Shown: piece by piece, positions 62,565-64,000 of the stretch | Layout: the number at the start of each line of letters is the position of its first letter | Position numbering within the stretch: the first letter of the stretch is position 1 | From: an uncultured Lutibacter sp. | GTDB taxonomy: Bacteria; Bacteroidota; Bacteroidia; Flavobacteriales; Flavobacteriaceae | Length of the DNA stretch: 64,000 bases | Assembly: GCF_947493565.1 (NCBI RefSeq) | Contig: NZ_CANLRG010000002.1 | Location: 310,001 to 374,000 of the forward strand | Direction: 5' to 3' | Notes under the pieces: model-generated | Database searches by the model: none | Told to the model about the DNA's origin: nothing | What the model saw: the letters and a program-made list of their open reading frames with translations, nothing else | Made by a program: the position numbers and the translations under genes

Positions 62565-64000
62565 TTATAAAAAAGGTGAGGATTTACTAACTTCACCTTC
62601 ATTATTTTCGCAATCTGCGTTGCTTTCTAATTCAGCTTGAAACTCTTCCATTACAGGTTTTACAGTGCTTTCAGGGATGTCAGCAACTCTTATATACATA
62701 AGTCCATCTACAGCATTGTTAAATTTAGGATCAACATTAAAAGCCACTAATCGAGCATTTTGTTTTACATACTTTTTGATTAGCACAGGGATACGTAAAG
62801 CTCCTGGTTCTATCTCATCAATTACTTTGTCAAATTTATTTAAATCTGCTTTTGCTTCATCAAAAACAAAATCTTTGTCTGCATCTTTTAATTTAACCTT
62901 GTATTCTTTTTTAGGATGGATATATTGAGCAATATAAGGGTCGTAATAATGAGATTTCATAAACTCAATCATTAAGGATTTTGAAAAATTTGAAAACTGG
63001 TTACTAATACTAACTCCACCTATCAAGTACTTATATTCAGGATGTCTTAATGTAATATGAACAATACCTTTCCAAAGTAAAAATAAAGGCATTGGTTTTT
63101 GTTGGTATTCTTTAATAATAAATGCACGTCCCATTTCAATAGAGTTTTCCATCATAGTATAGAGTTCAGGCTCAAACTTAAACAGTGTATGTATGTAAAA
63201 TCCTTGAACGCCATATTTTTTGTAAATATTTTTTCCAAGTCCCATACGATAAGCACCCACTAAACATTTTTTATAATCATCCCATAAAAATAAATGATGG
63301 TAGTATTTGTCAAATTCATCTAAATCTATAGATTCATTAGTTCCTTCACCAACTTCTCTAAAGGTAATTTCACGAAGTCTGCCAATTTCAAACATAATGT
63401 TTGGTATGGATTTGCTTGGGGCAAAAAACACCTCATAATTTTTACTTTTTAGCAAGCGACCATTGTTTTCTCTGAGCTGATTCACTTCTTGAATCATTTT
63501 TTCAACATTTTTTTGGCCGACAATTTGTTTAGGAGGTTTCGGTATTTTTAATGAAGACGTACTTAATGTTTTGGACTTTTTTTCAAATGGGTTAGCTAAC
63601 ATATATGTTTTTCTACGAATAAAGTCGCAAAAATCTTGTGTGCATTTGTATTCTTCCTGGTCAGCTACTTGTATGGCTCTTCCAATTCGAACTTTAATTA
63701 CACGTTCTTTTTGTGACAAAAGTTCTGATGGAAGTTTAGCGGTACGTAATTTGGGGTTTAACTTAGATAAAAAATAAAATAATCGACTATTTTTTGCGTG
63801 AAAATAGATAGGAATAACTGGAACTTTTGCCTTTTGGATTAATTTGATAGCACCTTCTTCCCAAGGGCGATCTACAATCAACTTTCCGTCTTTATAGGTA
63901 GAAACCTCTCCTGCAGGAAATACGCCTAAAGGAAACCCTTGGTTAAGGTGATTTAAAGCATTTTTGATTCCACCTATACTAGATTGAGCATCTTTCCTAT
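62565..64000 (-). CDS. Fused lysophospholipid acyltransferase and GNAT-type acyltransferase (cut by window edge)
   Basis: The open frame runs to the right edge, so the 5' end is missing; at least 478 codons are visible. The N-terminal visible part is the PlsC acyltransferase domain with motif 3 FPLGVFPAGEVS and motif 4 VPVIPIYFHAKN. The C-terminal part (from the FEIGRLREITFREVGEGTNE stretch) is a GNAT-like hemolysin/OlsB-type acyl-ACP acyltransferase domain (LFLWDDYKKCLVGAYRMGL). Together they match the Bacteroidota fusion thought to make amino-acid lipids such as ornithine or glycine lipids by N- and O-acylation. The ends of the genes at 62558 and 62565 face each other. Confidence 0.9.
   Translation of the reverse strand, partial: RKDAQSSIGGIKNALNHLNQGFPLGVFPAGEVSTYKDGKLIVDRPWEEGAIKLIQKAKVPVIPIYFHAKNSRLFYFLSKLNPKLRTAKLPSELLSQKERVIKVRIGRAIQVADQEEYKCTQDFCDFIRRKTYMLANPFEKKSKTLSTSSLKIPKPPKQIVGQKNVEKMIQEVNQLRENNGRLLKSKNYEVFFAPSKSIPNIMFEIGRLREITFREVGEGTNESIDLDEFDKYYHHLFLWDDYKKCLVGAYRMGLGKNIYKKYGVQGFYIHTLFKFEPELYTMMENSIEMGRAFIIKEYQQKPMPLFLLWKGIVHITLRHPEYKYLIGGVSISNQFSNFSKSLMIEFMKSHYYDPYIAQYIHPKKEYKVKLKDADKDFVFDEAKADLNKFDKVIDEIEPGALRIPVLIKKYVKQNARLVAFNVDPKFNNAVDGLMYIRVADIPESTVKPVMEEFQAELESNADCENNEGEVSKSSPFL

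Noticed and set aside
1-64000. tRNA, rRNA, CRISPR arrays, insertion sequences, prophage
   Set aside because: I looked for conserved tRNA T-loop sequence, repeated spacers, transposase or integrase motifs and phage structural genes and found none.

Overview
The window is a very AT-rich, gene-dense chromosomal segment of a Bacteroidota bacterium, almost certainly a member of the Flavobacteriaceae. This rests on four things: families restricted to or typical of this group (DUF4270, DUF4271 and DUF4296 proteins, a half-length GlgA-like protein, a VF530-type protein); the Bacteroidota promoter signature TAnnTTTG a short distance before many starts; frequent TTG/GTG starts; and Flavobacteriaceae-like gene order (panC-panD-flippase-radA). 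A genus cannot be fixed from this sequence alone. I see no rRNA, tRNA, CRISPR array, prophage or intact insertion sequence. It reads as core genome with housekeeping genes and short accessory operons.

Layout. 1-7991: glmS (cut by the left edge), a DUF4270 lipoprotein and a GlgA-like protein on the minus strand; divergent from these the panC-panD-flippase-radA run; then hemD and DUF4271 on the minus strand. 8036-15900: a glycosyltransferase, a dihydroorotase-like protein and a DUF4296 lipoprotein, an SDR reductase, tyrS, a LuxE-like acyl-protein synthetase, and an ECF sigma factor with a membrane-spanning partner. 15900-26000: an aldehyde dehydrogenase, dxs, tadA, a ClC channel, an unlisted 48-residue Cys/Lys-rich gene, an APC permease and aspS. 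26000-36200: cupin plus acyl-CoA ligase, a large secreted hydrolase, rsmI, a TetR/nitroreductase/Fe-alcohol dehydrogenase operon, rlmF and a secreted esterase. 36200-48800: two OsmC proteins, two RhlE-type helicases, a TlpA-like thioredoxin, GNAT/VF530, a NYN-LOTUS protein, a HAD phosphatase, an esterase, CorA, a GNAT-nitrilase fusion and a frameshifted small membrane gene. 48800-53600: mutS between two SpoU methyltransferases, tatA, a PAP2 phosphatase and an O-methyltransferase. 53550-60000: a signalling cluster, all minus strand (two histidine kinases, one with six PAS domains, GAF and receiver; a secreted NTF2-like protein; an ECF sigma factor; a Cys-rich small protein). 60000-64000: panB abutting a dehydrogenase-VOC fusion, a TM2 protein, and a PlsC/GNAT acyltransferase cut by the right edge.

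How the genes work together. Pantothenate synthesis is present as panC-panD at one end and panB at the other, with no recognisable panE; the gene directly coupled to panB is a D-2-hydroxyacid dehydrogenase fused to a glyoxalase-like VOC domain, so it is a candidate for the missing ketopantoate reductase (inference only). Several genes serve translation and RNA maturation (tyrS, aspS, tadA, rsmI, rlmF, two SpoU enzymes, two DEAD-box helicases). Two separate ECF sigma loci and one PAS-rich kinase cluster are the main regulatory content.

Most unusual items: the dehydrogenase-VOC fusion next to panB; a small membrane protein gene split by a -1 shift at about 47614; a dihydroorotase-like protein with Gln in place of the first metal-ligand His; CorA with GTN instead of GMN; a 38-bp perfect palindrome; a long foldable 3' region after osmC; and an anti-sigma-like protein carrying both an inner-membrane helix and an outer-membrane-barrel-like domain.
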